Source of the DNA: Phycisphaeraceae bacterium
GTDB taxonomy: Bacteria; Planctomycetota; Phycisphaerae; Phycisphaerales; UBA1924
Length of the DNA: 64,000 nt
Assembly (NCBI GenBank): GCA_019636615.1
Contig: JAHBXF010000002.1
Location: 1,614,001 to 1,678,000 of the forward strand
Direction of reading: 5' to 3'
The notes beneath the pieces were generated by a model. It did not search any database. It saw only the letters and a program-made list of their open reading frames with translations, and was not told the DNA's origin. The position numbers were made by a program, and so were the translations under genes. This document shows, piece after piece, positions 43,725-52,664 of the stretch (within the stretch, counting starts at the first letter, position 1; each line of letters starts with the position of its first letter).

Positions 43725-45305
43725 ATGAATCTTCGCGCGTTGATCGTTGCCGCCACCCTTGCGCTGCTTGTGCGGCTCGCCCCCGGCCAGCAACTCGCAA
43801 CAGAGATCCTCTCCACCGGGCTCAATCTGCCCATCGGCGCCTCGTCGCCCAAAGGCGATCCCAACCGGCTCTTCGTGGTCGAGTTCCGCCGAACGATCAC
43901 GCCCGGCTTTGTCGCCGGGCGGATCCGCGTGATCAACCTCAACACGCGTTCGCTCCAGAGCGAGCCGTATCTCATCACGCCGCGGGTGGCCACGGGCAAC
44001 CCCGAGCAGGGCTTCCTGGGGCTGGCTTTCCATCCCGACTTCATGGCCAACGGCTACTTCTACATTGTCTTCAACGCGCCGGCCGAGCCGGGCTTCAGCG
44101 CGGGCACCACAACGCTGATGCGCTACCGGGCCGAGAATGGCGACCCGCTGGCACCCCGCGCCGATCCAAACTCGGGCGTGGTCATCATGAAGATCATCAA
44201 GCCCGATCCGCAGCACAACGGCGGCTGGATCGACTTCGGCCCGGACGGCTACCTCTACTTCTCGACCGGCGACGGCGGCGGCAGCAACGACACCAACGGC
44301 CCCAACACGATCGTGCCCCCCGGGCACACTCCGGGCACCGGCAACGCGCAGGACCTCACCGACAACCTCATGGGCAAAATCCTGCGCATCGACGTGAACG
44401 GGCCCGACGGCATCCCAGGGACCCAAGACGATGACGGCTTTCCCGCCGACCCCGACCGTCACTACCGCATCCCGCCCGGCAACCCCTTCGTGGGCACGCC
44501 CAACGACGACGAGATTCTTCACTATGGCCTGCGCAACCCCTGGCGCTGCTCGTTCGACCGTGTGACCGGCGACCTGTGGATCGCCGATGTCGGTCAGGCG
44601 CAGCGAGAAGAAATCAACGTGGCGCCGCCCGGCGCTTCGGGCCTGAACTTCGGGTGGCGGTGCATGGAAGGGACACGCTGCACCGGCCTGAGCGGCTGCG
44701 TGTGCGACGCCGCGAACCTCACCATGCCCGTGTACGAATACACCCGCGCCGGCGGGTGCGCCGTGCTGGGCGGCTATGTCTATCGCGGGTGCGCCATCCC
44801 GTCGCTGCGCGGCACGTACTTCTACGCCGATTACTGCACGTTCGGCATCTACTCATTCCGTCTGGATGGGAGCGGGCAGGTCGCCGAGTTCACCGACCGC
44901 ACGACGCAACTCGACCCGCCCGGCCCCTCCACCATCGTCTCGCCCATCGGCTTCGCCGAGGACGACGCCGGCGAGTTGTACGTGCTTGACTTCGACGGCG
45001 GCAAGGTGCTCAAAGTCATCCCCGCGGTCGCCCCGCCCGACTGCAACGGCAACGGTGTGGCCGATTCATGCGACATCGCGCAGGGCACGAGCATCGACGC
45101 CGACGGCAACGGCATTCCCGACGAGTGCGAGTTCCCATGCCCGGCCGACTTCAACCAGGACGGCGGGGTAGACGGGCAGGATGTCGAGGCCTTCTACACC
45201 GCGTGGGAGAACGCCCTGCCCGAGGCCGACGTGAACCAGGACGGGGGCATCGACGGCACCGATGTCGAAGTCTTCTTTGTGGCGTGGGAAGCCGGCGGCT
45301 GCTGA
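43725..45305 (+). CDS. Secreted PQQ-type sugar dehydrogenase with GC-type dockerin tail
   Basis: 526 residues. A signal peptide is followed by a six-bladed propeller of the soluble glucose/sorbosone dehydrogenase family: NLPIGASSPKGDPNRLFVVEF, EQGFLGLAFHPDF, HNGGWIDFGPDGYLYFSTGDGG, YGLRNPWRCSFD, LWIADVGQAQREEIN and LNFGWRCMEG, containing PQQ/calcium-site residues. The C-terminus has DCNGNGVADSCDIAQG, another calcium-type repeat, then two EF-hand-like loops (DFNQDGGVDGQDVEAFY, DVNQDGGIDGTDVEVFF) and WEAGGC. GGAGAGGAA precedes ATG 43725. Likely oxidises extracellular sugars. Confidence 0.87.
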   Translation: MNLRALIVAATLALLVRLAPGQQLATEILSTGLNLPIGASSPKGDPNRLFVVEFRRTITPGFVAGRIRVINLNTRSLQSEPYLITPRVATGNPEQGFLGLAFHPDFMANGYFYIVFNAPAEPGFSAGTTTLMRYRAENGDPLAPRADPNSGVVIMKIIKPDPQHNGGWIDFGPDGYLYFSTGDGGGSNDTNGPNTIVPPGHTPGTGNAQDLTDNLMGKILRIDVNGPDGIPGTQDDDGFPADPDRHYRIPPGNPFVGTPNDDEILHYGLRNPWRCSFDRVTGDLWIADVGQAQREEINVAPPGASGLNFGWRCMEGTRCTGLSGCVCDAANLTMPVYEYTRAGGCAVLGGYVYRGCAIPSLRGTYFYADYCTFGIYSFRLDGSGQVAEFTDRTTQLDPPGPSTIVSPIGFAEDDAGELYVLDFDGGKVLKVIPAVAPPDCNGNGVADSCDIAQGTSIDADGNGIPDECEFPCPADFNQDGGVDGQDVEAFYTAWENALPEADVNQDGGIDGTDVEVFFVAWEAGGC

Positions 45306-45318
45306 CGCCCGCCGGACT

Positions 45319-46665
45319 TTATCTGGGGGCGTAGGGCTCGTTGCGGCGCAGGCAGCCCGCGAGATCGGTATAGACGCTCACGATGCGTTCGACGCTGGGC
45401 GATGGGCCGGTGGCGGCGAGAATCCGTCTTGCCAGACACCCGCCCGCGAGGATCGATTCGACAAAGGGGCGCAGTTCATCCGTGCGTGCCTCTTCGCAGG
45501 GCGTTCGCTCGAAGATGTCGCGCCACAGCCGCCCCGCGGTGCACGGCGCGCTGCCCGAATACCCCATCGCCCGAAGATACTCGGCATTCTGAATGACAGT
45601 GGCGTCGCCGTCACGGATGGTGTTGAGCAGTATCTCGTGCAGCGGTTCAACCCCCCACCGCTGCATCTGGCCCGTGTCGCCGAGTTGGCCCATCGCGATG
45701 GCCCGCACCACACCCGCGGCGAGGGCGCACACCGCCAGGTCGGCGCCCGGGCACTCCTGCACGTCGAGCACCCGGATCTCGATGGCGCTGCGCATGAAGC
45801 GTGCGATCGCGCCGCGCGAGTTTGCCCATTCGAAGCGCAGAATGCCATCGGGGTCGTGCGGCTCGAAGGCTGTGTAGATCGCGCCCAGAATCTCGCGCTC
45901 GTAGCCGCTGTGCGTGAAGACAGGCTCGGGGATGACGCGCCCGGAGGTGATCGGCAGGCGGCGCGCGTTGTGCCGATAGACCTCCAGGCGGTTGTCCATC
46001 TGCCCCGTGACCCGCCCCTCCATGATCGGCGTTGACGCCGAGAGCGCGGGGAGAATCGGCAGCACCATGCGGATCGCCGCGTGCAACCGGCCGAACTCGC
46101 TCTCCGGCGTGTCGGCCTGCGCATAGGCCTGGCTGCCGTACTCCGCGGTTTCATGGATGCAGAAGGGCAGGTTGAGGTGCGTCGCCTGCAGGTTGGCCCA
46201 GCCGTGCCCGCGGCAGTCAAAGATGCGGTTGAACGCGGCGTAGACCTCGCCGTAGTCGTGCGGCCACAGGCGCATCTCACGCTCGGGATCCATCAGCGGG
46301 TGCATGCCCGTGGGCAGCAGCCTCGCGGGGCGCGCGAGCCCATCGAGCAAGGCGTCGGCGCGAAGCACCTGCTCGTGAAAAAGCGGGGCTACGCCGCGCA
46401 GCGTCGGCGCCGGGGCGCTGGTCTTGAACTCGAGCACGTGCAGCGCCAGTTCGTTCGACCACGAGATGCCCTCGGCCATATCCACGGAGTTGGGGTAGCC
46501 CCCCTCACCCTCGATCTCGACGCCCCGCGCCTGCGGCATCTCGCCCGCGCGCTTCATGACGCCGTCGACAACCGGCGCCACGGCCAGCGGCGGAGCCTGC
46601 TCAACCACCATGTACTCGATCTCGACACCGAACGCTTCGAAGAGTCTCAGGGGCTTGTGCGACAC
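45319..46665 (-). CDS. Glutamate-cysteine-ligase-like (GCS2 family) enzyme
   Basis: 448-residue carboxylate-amine ligase of the GCS2 class. It opens with the metal-binding FEAFGVEIEYMVVE, then SNELALHVLEFKTSAPAP, and GMHPLMDPE, HGWANLQATHLNLPF and FEWANSRGAIARFMRSAIEIRVLDVQECP in the active-site region. Relatives make gamma-glutamylcysteine or another gamma-glutamyl amide. An ATP-grasp ligase at 54110 might act later in the same pathway but is not adjacent. The GTG start (46665) is the first codon of the conserved N-terminus. It diverges from pyrC over 157 bases. Confidence 0.85.
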   Translation of the reverse strand: MSHKPLRLFEAFGVEIEYMVVEQAPPLAVAPVVDGVMKRAGEMPQARGVEIEGEGGYPNSVDMAEGISWSNELALHVLEFKTSAPAPTLRGVAPLFHEQVLRADALLDGLARPARLLPTGMHPLMDPEREMRLWPHDYGEVYAAFNRIFDCRGHGWANLQATHLNLPFCIHETAEYGSQAYAQADTPESEFGRLHAAIRMVLPILPALSASTPIMEGRVTGQMDNRLEVYRHNARRLPITSGRVIPEPVFTHSGYEREILGAIYTAFEPHDPDGILRFEWANSRGAIARFMRSAIEIRVLDVQECPGADLAVCALAAGVVRAIAMGQLGDTGQMQRWGVEPLHEILLNTIRDGDATVIQNAEYLRAMGYSGSAPCTAGRLWRDIFERTPCEEARTDELRPFVESILAGGCLARRILAATGPSPSVERIVSVYTDLAGCLRRNEPYAPR

Positions 46666-46822
46666 GTGAAACCTTGCGGGGTTGACAGCGACCGTGCCCG
46701 GCCAGAGCCGGCACGCGCGCGGCGTGGCGGGCGAAAAGTGTCTGCGGCGTTACCCCCGGGATCAACTTGCATGGCAGGGCGCCTTTCACAAACCCCTACC
46801 CCCCGCTGCTACCCTGCCAGCC

Positions 46823-48118
46823 GTGGAACAGAGCATTCTCATCCGTCGCGGCCGCGTCATCGACCCTGCGAGTGGCACAGACGCCGTCATGGATGTCGCC
46901 GTTGAGGGCGGCAGAGTCGCCGCGATGGGCCCGGGCCTGACCGCCTCGCCGGCGCAACGCGTGATCGATGCTCAAGGGCTGCTGGTCACCCCCGGGCTGA
47001 TCGATCCCCACGTGCACCTGCGCGAACCCGGCCAGGAACACAAAGAAACCATCGCCACGGGCTCGGCCGCGGCGGCCGCGGGCGGCTTCACAACTGTCTG
47101 CTGCATGCCCAACACCACGCCCGCGCTCGACACGCCCGAACTGGCCGACGTGGTCACGCACCGGGCACGCCACGCGAGTTGCCGTGTCTTTGTCGTGGCC
47201 GCGGCCACCAAAGGCCGGCACGGGCAGGAACTGGCCGAGATCGATCTTCTCGCCCGGGCCGGGGCGGTGGGCTTTTCAGACGACGGCGACTGCATCGCCA
47301 GCGCGGGGATGATGGCCAGGGTTCTGGGCGCGGTTCGGGCCACGGGCCTGGCGTTCATGCAGCACTGCCAGGAACCCACCCTCACACGCGGGGCCTCGAT
47401 GCACGCGGGAGAGGTGAGCACTCGGCTGGGCCTCACGGGCTGGCCGCGCGTCGCGGAAGAGATCATCATCGAGCGGGATCTCTCCCTGAACCGCGGCATC
47501 GGGTGTCGATACCACGTTCAGCACCTCTCGTCGGGCCACAGCGTGGACCTCATCCGGCGCGCGCGGCAGGCGGGCCAGCCCGTCTCGGCCGAGGTTTCGC
47601 CGCACCACCTGCTGCTCACAGACGCCGCGTGCGACGGCTACAACACCTTGGCCAAGGTCAACCCGCCGCTGCGGGAGGCCGCCGATGTGCAGGCGGTGCG
47701 GGAGGGCGTGGCCCAGGGCGTGATCACCGTTCTGGCGACAGACCACGCGCCCCACAGCGCGGACGAAAAATCACTGCCGTTCGAAGACGCACCCTTCGGG
47801 CTCATCGGGCTTGAATCTGCGCTGGCGCTCTACCGCGAGGCGCTCATCGATTCGGGCGCCATCGACTGGCCCCGCATGATCGCCATGATGACCATCGAGC
47901 CGGCGAAACTCTGCGGGCTCGATGCGCGCGGCTTTGGTTCGCTGCGTGCGGGCGGCCCGGCCGATCTCACGCTGATTGATCCTGAGTTCGCATGGACATT
48001 CGGGCCAGAGCACATCCGAAGCGCGTCGTGCAACTCGCCCTTCCTGGGCAGGTCGATGCGGTCGAAGGCGGTGGGCACCATCGTCGGCGGGCGCGTGATC
48101 TTCGCACCCGGGTGTTGA
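46823..48118 (+). CDS. pyrC: Dihydroorotase (class I, PyrC)
   Basis: 431-residue metal amidohydrolase closing carbamoyl-aspartate to dihydroorotate in pyrimidine synthesis. Zinc His63/His65 are in DPHVHLREPG, and GFSDDGD is the class I aspartate element. HVQHLSSGHSVDLIRRAR carries another metal His, and VLATDHAPHSADEK contains the catalytic Asp. GTG 46823 starts at the conserved ILIRRGRVIDP; upstream in-frame sequence looks unconserved, and no ribosome-binding site is visible (possibly leaderless). Confidence 0.94.
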   Translation: MEQSILIRRGRVIDPASGTDAVMDVAVEGGRVAAMGPGLTASPAQRVIDAQGLLVTPGLIDPHVHLREPGQEHKETIATGSAAAAAGGFTTVCCMPNTTPALDTPELADVVTHRARHASCRVFVVAAATKGRHGQELAEIDLLARAGAVGFSDDGDCIASAGMMARVLGAVRATGLAFMQHCQEPTLTRGASMHAGEVSTRLGLTGWPRVAEEIIIERDLSLNRGIGCRYHVQHLSSGHSVDLIRRARQAGQPVSAEVSPHHLLLTDAACDGYNTLAKVNPPLREAADVQAVREGVAQGVITVLATDHAPHSADEKSLPFEDAPFGLIGLESALALYREALIDSGAIDWPRMIAMMTIEPAKLCGLDARGFGSLRAGGPADLTLIDPEFAWTFGPEHIRSASCNSPFLGRSMRSKAVGTIVGGRVIFAPGC

Positions 48119-48148
48119 GAGCCGCAGCGCACATGCACGCCGCGTGCT

Positions 48149-48727
48149 TCAGCCCGAGCACCGTTCACGCAGTGTCGCCAGCGCGGTGCGCCGCTTCACG
48201 CTGACCACGGGTCGAGAGAGAGACAGGGCGATGCCCGCCTGCGCCTCGGAGAGGCCCAGAACATCGACCAGCACGAACGCCTCTCGCTGGCCGTCGCTGA
48301 GTTCGTGCAGCCTGTTGTTGAACTCTTCAACGCACGACGACGGCTGAGAACGATCGGTGCACGCGAGCATCAGGTCGCGTCCTGCAACCTGAGCCCGCCT
48401 GCGTTGAACAATCCACGTGCGGGCGAGGTTGCGCACGACGGTGACAATAAAGCCGATGGTGAGCGAGTCCGGGTTGGCACGCGTGCGGTAGCGGGCCACG
48501 CGAAGGAAGGCTTCCTGCACGAGGTCATCGGCGTCTGCCGCGCCCACGAGCCGGCGGGCATGGCTGATCGCCGCGGGGTAACTGTCGGTGTAGAGCCTGT
48601 TGAGCCAGTGGTCGTTGTCGCGGGCGTGTTCGCCCGCACAACTGGCGTCGGCGAGGGCCTCGGTGTCATCGCCGCAAGACGATGTGTGATCGACGGAAGA
48701 ACCTGAAGTCTGCGTTGAAACGTACAT
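48149..48727 (-). CDS. Sigma-70 family RNA polymerase sigma factor (ECF-like)
   Basis: 192 residues. Region 2 (about 55-125): YPAAISHARRLVGAADADDLVQEAFLRVARYRTRANPD. Region 4 (about 140-190): LHELSDGQREAFVLVDVLGLSEAQAGIALSLSRPVVSVKRRTALATLRERC, helix-turn-helix DNA binding. The short length and lack of regions 1 and 3 make it an ECF-type sigma. No anti-sigma is adjacent; the next gene upstream on the same strand is a helical orphan. Targets unknown. Its 3' end is convergent with pyrC (30 bases). Confidence 0.87.
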   Translation of the reverse strand: MYVSTQTSGSSVDHTSSCGDDTEALADASCAGEHARDNDHWLNRLYTDSYPAAISHARRLVGAADADDLVQEAFLRVARYRTRANPDSLTIGFIVTVVRNLARTWIVQRRRAQVAGRDLMLACTDRSQPSSCVEEFNNRLHELSDGQREAFVLVDVLGLSEAQAGIALSLSRPVVSVKRRTALATLRERCSG

Positions 48728-49107
48728 CGGCCGCGTCCTTCATCGACAGCCGGCGGAGTAACCCTGGGCGCCCGTCCGTGGACAGCCCACCTCTCTCTGG
48801 AAACGTCGCGGCACAGAACGATGCCGCGTGTTGACCGGCCGTGCCCGAATCCACCTTGCCGCCGGATCGCCAGCCATGGCGATCCCCACTTGGGAGAACG
48901 CACCGTGTGGGAAAGGTGTGCACGACTTGTCGGTAAGAGCATCGGGAATGTGGACATCTCAGACTGAAAACAGAGCATCCCGTTATTGATAATCTGAGCA
49001 AATTCTTATCGGGCCTGCGTATTCCACGCCGTCAAAAACAAAAGCGGCGGCCCATACCCATTGTGGGGGGTATGGGTCGCCGCGGAGTTGGCAACCGGGG
49101 ATGTGGC
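48728..49107. other. 380-base region upstream of the sigma factor
   Basis: No gene. It contains the terminator hairpin near 49044 and a relatively AT-rich segment (48960-49020, GATTATCAATAACGGG on the minus strand), a likely place for a promoter feeding the sigma factor. I could not settle on hexamers. Confidence 0.5.
49044..49083 (-). terminator. Intrinsic terminator after the 49108 gene
   Basis: Minus strand GCGGCGACCCATACC / GGTATGGGCCGCCGC, a 15-bp stem with one mismatch and a 10-base loop, then TTTTGTTTTT. Confidence 0.8.
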
Positions 49108-49584
49108 TCAGAGTGCCCGTGCCTTACGGACTTGGGCGTGCACGGGCTGACTCTCGCGGATGGCCTGCGAGATGAGGAAGGCCACCGCCTGCTCCGCCTT
49201 GGCGCGGGCATCAGAAATCAACGTGCGAACCTCACCGGCGGAGATACCGACATCATGGCAGAAGTCGGTGAGCAGGGCGAGGGCGAGGCGCTGGCGGAGC
49301 ATGCAGGCCTTGGCCTGCGTATCGCCGCGGCCAAGCCGATGCTCGATCGTGAGCAATCGCTTCACGTACACCCGCATGGATTCGTAGCGGCTGCGAACCC
49401 ACAAGATCATCGGGTTGCCCGCGACGGACTTTGCGGGAGGGCTGCCGGCGACCGCCTGAAGCACGCCCAGCGCCGCCCGTGATGCCGGGGCCGCGAGGTT
49501 GATCTGCGGATCGCATGCCGGATCGCTGTAGTCGGCGAAGCGCATCGAGCCCGAGCGCGCAGGAGCAGGAGCATCTGAGTTCAT
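49108..49584 (-). CDS. Helical protein of unknown function
   Basis: 158 residues. A polar N-terminus is followed by a mostly alpha-helical, Ala/Arg-rich region (about 45-155, e.g. SRYESMRVYVKRLLTIEHRLGRG, AKACMLRQRLALALLTDFCHD). No signal peptide, membrane segment or recognised domain. ATG 49584 is preferred over longer upstream starts because GGTGGTGGAAT lies just before it. A strong terminator follows, so it is a real transcription unit. It precedes the sigma factor on the same strand; a functional link is only possible. Confidence 0.55.
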   Translation of the reverse strand: MNSDAPAPARSGSMRFADYSDPACDPQINLAAPASRAALGVLQAVAGSPPAKSVAGNPMILWVRSRYESMRVYVKRLLTIEHRLGRGDTQAKACMLRQRLALALLTDFCHDVGISAGEVRTLISDARAKAEQAVAFLISQAIRESQPVHAQVRKARAL

Positions 49585-49710
49585 ATTCCACCACCTTTTC
49601 CCGCGGGTGGGGGATTCGTCGTGCCAGCCCACCACGGCCTGCACGACATCCACCCGCGACCAAGCACCGGGAGAGAATCCCGGGAAAGCCTGTCGGACTC
49701 TTCAGAGATC

Positions 49711-49730
49711 CGACAGACCGGAGAGAGAGA
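49711..49730 (+). repeat. Direct repeat copy 1 with hairpin
   Basis: CGACAGACCGGAGAGAGAGA, identical to the copy at 49831-49850. It forms the 3' arm of hairpin CTGTCGGA (49690-49697) / TCCGACAG (49709-49716). Confidence 0.9.
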
Positions 49731-49830
49731 AAGAAGCCGTCACTGGCCCAGAGTCATTCCGGGCAACCTCGGCGGCCGTCCTGGCACGCCGCGCCTTGCT
49801 GAGAAGTCTGTCAACCGCGGGTACGCTGAT

Positions 49831-49850
49831 CGACAGACCGGAGAGAGAGA
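49831..49850 (+). repeat. Direct repeat copy 2 with hairpin
   Basis: Identical 20-mer exactly 120 bases from copy 1. Its start pairs with GTCTGTC (49806-49812) as GACAGAC (49832-49838), so the hairpin is kept although the loop sequence differs. Confidence 0.9.
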
Positions 49851-50077
49851 CTTTGAAAACCGGCAAGTCCTTTGCCGTCCCCGGGGGTCGTCCATGACCC
49901 GCTCACCAATCTCAATCAAAGTAACCACCAAGTGGGCTCTGGTGCTGTAGGGAGAACGCCTCAAACCGAAGGGCCGGGACATCGACCGTCCAGAGGCCGC
50001 GATCACCCCTGAAATTACAGGAGTTTCTGCGGCATCGCCCCCCTGTTCACGAAGGGCCGCCAAGGGCCTCTCCCGGA

Positions 50078-50106
50078 TTGAATTCCCCCCCGGCGCGCAT
50101 TACGGT
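50078..50106 (+). promoter_or_regulatory. Candidate promoter of gap
   Basis: TTGAAT (50078-50083), a 17-base C-rich spacer, TACGGT (50101-50106). This predicts an untranslated leader of about 60 bases. Confidence 0.45.
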
Positions 50107-50149
50107 TCGGGTCTGTCGGTCGGGGCCGGTGTGTCCCCGGGCGATCTAG

Positions 50150-51217
<1,068 letters not shown>

Positions 51218-51263
51218 GCCCGGGCCCAGAAGCCCGGGCCGGGGCTCAACCCTGCACCGCACC

Positions 51264-51292
51264 AAACGCCCGCGTCTCACGCGGGCGTTTTT
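51264..51292 (+). terminator. Intrinsic terminator of gap
   Basis: AAACGCCCGCG (51264-51274) / CGCGGGCGTTT (51280-51290), loop of 5, followed by TT. It lies 46 bases after the gap stop. Confidence 0.85.
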
Positions 51293-51323
51293 CATGCGCG
51301 ATGCCGAAGGCGGGGAGCCGGGC

Positions 51324-52589
51324 TTACTTGGGCGTGTCGTTGAGCATGGGGCGGCCGTCGATCACCACGCCGATGCAGCGCGTGAGGTACTCGAAGGGGT
51401 CTGCCTCGAAGAGGGCAAGATCGGCGTCGAGGCCCGGGCGGAGCCTGCCCACCCGCGCCGAAACCCCCAGGATGTCGGCGGGGCGCGAGGTGATCGTGGC
51501 CAGGGCCTGCTCGAAGGTGAGGCCGTTGGCCGCGGCGATGGCCGCCTCGAAGAGCACCACGCGCGACTTGGGCACGTAACTCTCATACCCGCCCTGAAGC
51601 GCCACGGGAACACCGGCCTGCAAGAGGGCCGCGGGCGTGGTCGTGCTCATGTTCTCCATCTCGCCGTAGGCGCGCGCCATCATCGGATGGATGAAAACGG
51701 GCACGTTCGCCGCGCGAAGTTCCTGGGCGAGCAGGTAACTCTCGGCGCCGCTGTCAAGGATCATGCGGATGTTGAACTCCTGCGCGATGCGCAGGGCCGC
51801 GGCGATGTCCTGGGCCCTGTTGGCCGTGACCAGCAGGGGCACCTCCCGCCGGATCACACGCTGCATGACCTGGGCGCGCAGGCCGCTGTGGGCCTTTTCC
51901 CCCTTATTTTCAGGCACAATCGCCGCATCATCCTGCTGCTCGCTCTGCGCTTTTCGTTCGGCGTCCTGGGCCTTGAGCAGTTCTTCCCGCAGCATGGCGA
52001 CCATCTTGGCCCGCGTGCCCGGCGACGACCCGCCCGAGCGCTGCGCCCAGGGCGAGAGCGTCACGGCGACGGCCGCGGTCTCGACGACCACCGCCTCGTC
52101 TACCGGCCTGCCCGTGGCCTTGATAAGGCTCGTCTGGCCCGAGACGAGTTCGCCGGGCGCGTGCCCCGTGTGCAGCATGGTGATGCCCAGAGAGCGCATC
52201 CAGCCGACGAGGGTGTCGTCCGGGTTGAAGGCGTCGATGGCGCGCAGTTCAGGCTGCACCGGCCCGGAACGTTCGAGTTGGTCCTGGTCTTGGCGCTGGT
52301 TGAGCACCCCCGAGACCCCCACCGTGCAGCGAGCGTCGAAGAGACCCGGCGTGACCACCGCCGCCTCTATCACGGTGTACCCCTCGGGGATGAGCGTAGT
52401 GGCCGCGGGCCCGACCGCCGCGATCTTCCCGGCGGTGATCACCACAACACCGTTCTCGATCATCATCGAGCCCGGGGCGTTCTCGTCCATCGTGTACACG
52501 CTGCGTCCCTTCACGGCGATCTGCGCGGCGCACGGCAGCGCCACGGCGGCACAGGAAAGCAGGAACGTCAGGGTGCGTGCGGGTGTCAT
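51324..52589 (-). CDS. Secreted amidohydrolase-family protein with degenerate metal site
   Basis: 421 residues: signal peptide (LTFLLSCAAVALPCAAQ) and an amidohydrolase beta-barrel. The canonical PGxIDxHxH motif reads TPGLFDARCTVG, so both metal-binding histidines are missing. The C-terminal end keeps the family layout (TSRPADILGVSARVGRLRPGLDADLALFEADPFE). The paralogue immediately upstream has an intact HSH. The pair is probably cotranscribed and this subunit may be non-catalytic. A Glu/Lys/Gln-rich insertion occurs in the middle. Confidence 0.8.
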   Translation of the reverse strand: MTPARTLTFLLSCAAVALPCAAQIAVKGRSVYTMDENAPGSMMIENGVVVITAGKIAAVGPAATTLIPEGYTVIEAAVVTPGLFDARCTVGVSGVLNQRQDQDQLERSGPVQPELRAIDAFNPDDTLVGWMRSLGITMLHTGHAPGELVSGQTSLIKATGRPVDEAVVVETAAVAVTLSPWAQRSGGSSPGTRAKMVAMLREELLKAQDAERKAQSEQQDDAAIVPENKGEKAHSGLRAQVMQRVIRREVPLLVTANRAQDIAAALRIAQEFNIRMILDSGAESYLLAQELRAANVPVFIHPMMARAYGEMENMSTTTPAALLQAGVPVALQGGYESYVPKSRVVLFEAAIAAANGLTFEQALATITSRPADILGVSARVGRLRPGLDADLALFEADPFEYLTRCIGVVIDGRPMLNDTPK

Positions 52590-52664
52590 GGCGTGCTCGA
52601 TACCTCTCGAAAGACTCTGATGGGCGAACTCACAAACCTTCGCGTGCCGGGTTGCCGCACGCGG

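Noticed and set aside
49660-49860. Glycine or other known riboswitch in the repeated-hairpin region
   Set aside because: GGAGAG-like stretches recall the glycine riboswitch, but the other conserved elements are missing and gap is not a glycine gene.
49894-49950. 18-codon frame before gap (ATG to TAG)
   Set aside because: Could be a leader peptide but lacks any residue bias, and no terminator or anti-terminator lies between it and gap.
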